Source: Ignavibacteriales bacterium (lineage in GTDB: Bacteria > Bacteroidota > Ignavibacteria > UBA10030). Taken from it: a stretch of DNA of 14,392 bases. The notes beneath the pieces are model-generated. The model was not told the DNA's origin and searched no databases. It saw only the letters and a program-made list of their open reading frames with translations. A program made the translations under genes and the position numbers. Shown here piece after piece: positions 14,201 through 14,392 of this stretch (its first letter is position 1; each line of letters starts with the position of its first letter). Location: positions 1 to 14,392 of the forward strand of contig JACQPU010000214.1 in assembly GCA_016207365.1 (NCBI GenBank), given 5' to 3'.

Positions 14201-14206
14201 AGAGGA
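14201..14206 (+). promoter_or_regulatory. Shine-Dalgarno site AGAGGA for the terminal flavoprotein gene
   Basis: AGAGGA precedes GTG 14211 at normal spacing and supports this non-ATG start for the gene cut off by the window end. Confidence 0.6.
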
Positions 14207-14210
14207 TACC

Positions 14211-14392
14211 GTGTCTCTGCAAACTTCGTTCATTGGGTTTTCGCTTCAAAGTCCTCTTGTCGTTGCCTCAGGACCGGCGAGTCATGATGTGAACCAGATT
14301 GCCCTTGCCCAGGAGCAGGGAGCAGGCGCCGTGATTCTGAAGACTGCCTGCTCGGACAAGTACGAACACATGCGCTACTGGCCAAGGCCACG
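14211..14392 (+). CDS. Dihydroorotate-dehydrogenase-like flavoprotein, N-terminal part (cut by window edge)
   Basis: An open frame from GTG 14211 runs off the window after 60 visible codons. AGAGGA at 14201-14206 supports this start. The visible part, with FIGFSLQSPLVVASGPASHD followed by GAGAVILKTAC, matches the first strands of the FMN-binding TIM barrel of the dihydroorotate dehydrogenase family: the ...NPL..ASGP opening and the GAGAVV.KT second strand. The conserved lysine of that KT motif is present. The family includes PyrD (class 1) and PreA-like dihydropyrimidine dehydrogenase subunits, and the active-site base and C-terminal phosphate loop lie outside the window, so reaction and subclass are open. 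It starts 28 bases after the enolase-superfamily gene and probably belongs to the same transcript. A catabolic role in place of pyrimidine synthesis is possible from context. Confidence 0.8.
   Translation, partial: MSLQTSFIGFSLQSPLVVASGPASHDVNQIALAQEQGAGAVILKTACSDKYEHMRYWPRP

Overview
This is a 14.4 kb stretch in which every supported gene lies on the + strand: eleven protein genes plus the start of a twelfth, with the first and last cut by the window edges. Gaps are 0-37 bases. Several neighbours share stop and start bases (ATGA at 684, 12180 and 13073; TGATG at 6234 and 9799), so the window looks like the inside of one long operon or two abutting operons. I see no rRNA, tRNA, CRISPR array, insertion sequence, transcription regulator, transporter or terminator.

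Organism: a bacterium of moderate G+C. The secreted proteins with many DGG.TW-type repeats recall the Bacteroidota/Ignavibacteriota/Acidobacteriota kind of genome. Clear GGAGG-type ribosome binding sites argue against classical Bacteroidota, which rarely use them, and no type IX secretion tail is visible. The phylum is a low-confidence inference.

Layout. (1) 1-5284: a two-gene unit present twice in tandem. Each unit is a secreted seven-bladed BNR-like propeller followed by a secreted ~600-residue protein of a family I do not recognise, whose architecture looks like an alpha/alpha-toroid followed by beta-sandwich (polysaccharide-lyase-like, inferred). The two copies are clearly paralogous but diverged. 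(2) 5301-10922: cytoplasmic sugar genes: a PfkB-family kinase, a GH38 alpha-mannosidase of the MngB type, a DhnA/LacD-type class I aldolase and a Gfo/Idh/MocA dehydrogenase. (3) 10960-end: a double ferritin-like (di-iron) protein, a fumarylacetoacetate-hydrolase-family enzyme, an enolase-superfamily enzyme of the NSAR/OSBS type, and the start of a dihydroorotate-dehydrogenase-like flavoprotein.

Working model (inference): secreted proteins bind or cleave an extracellular glycan, GH38 trims alpha-mannosyl units inside the cell, the kinase and aldolase phosphorylate and split a sugar, and the dehydrogenase, enolase-superfamily enzyme, FAH enzyme and flavoprotein process oxidised or acidic intermediates. 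Substrate and exact reactions cannot be read from the sequence. The most novel parts are the duplicated propeller/toroid pair and the di-iron protein inside a sugar/acid catabolic operon.
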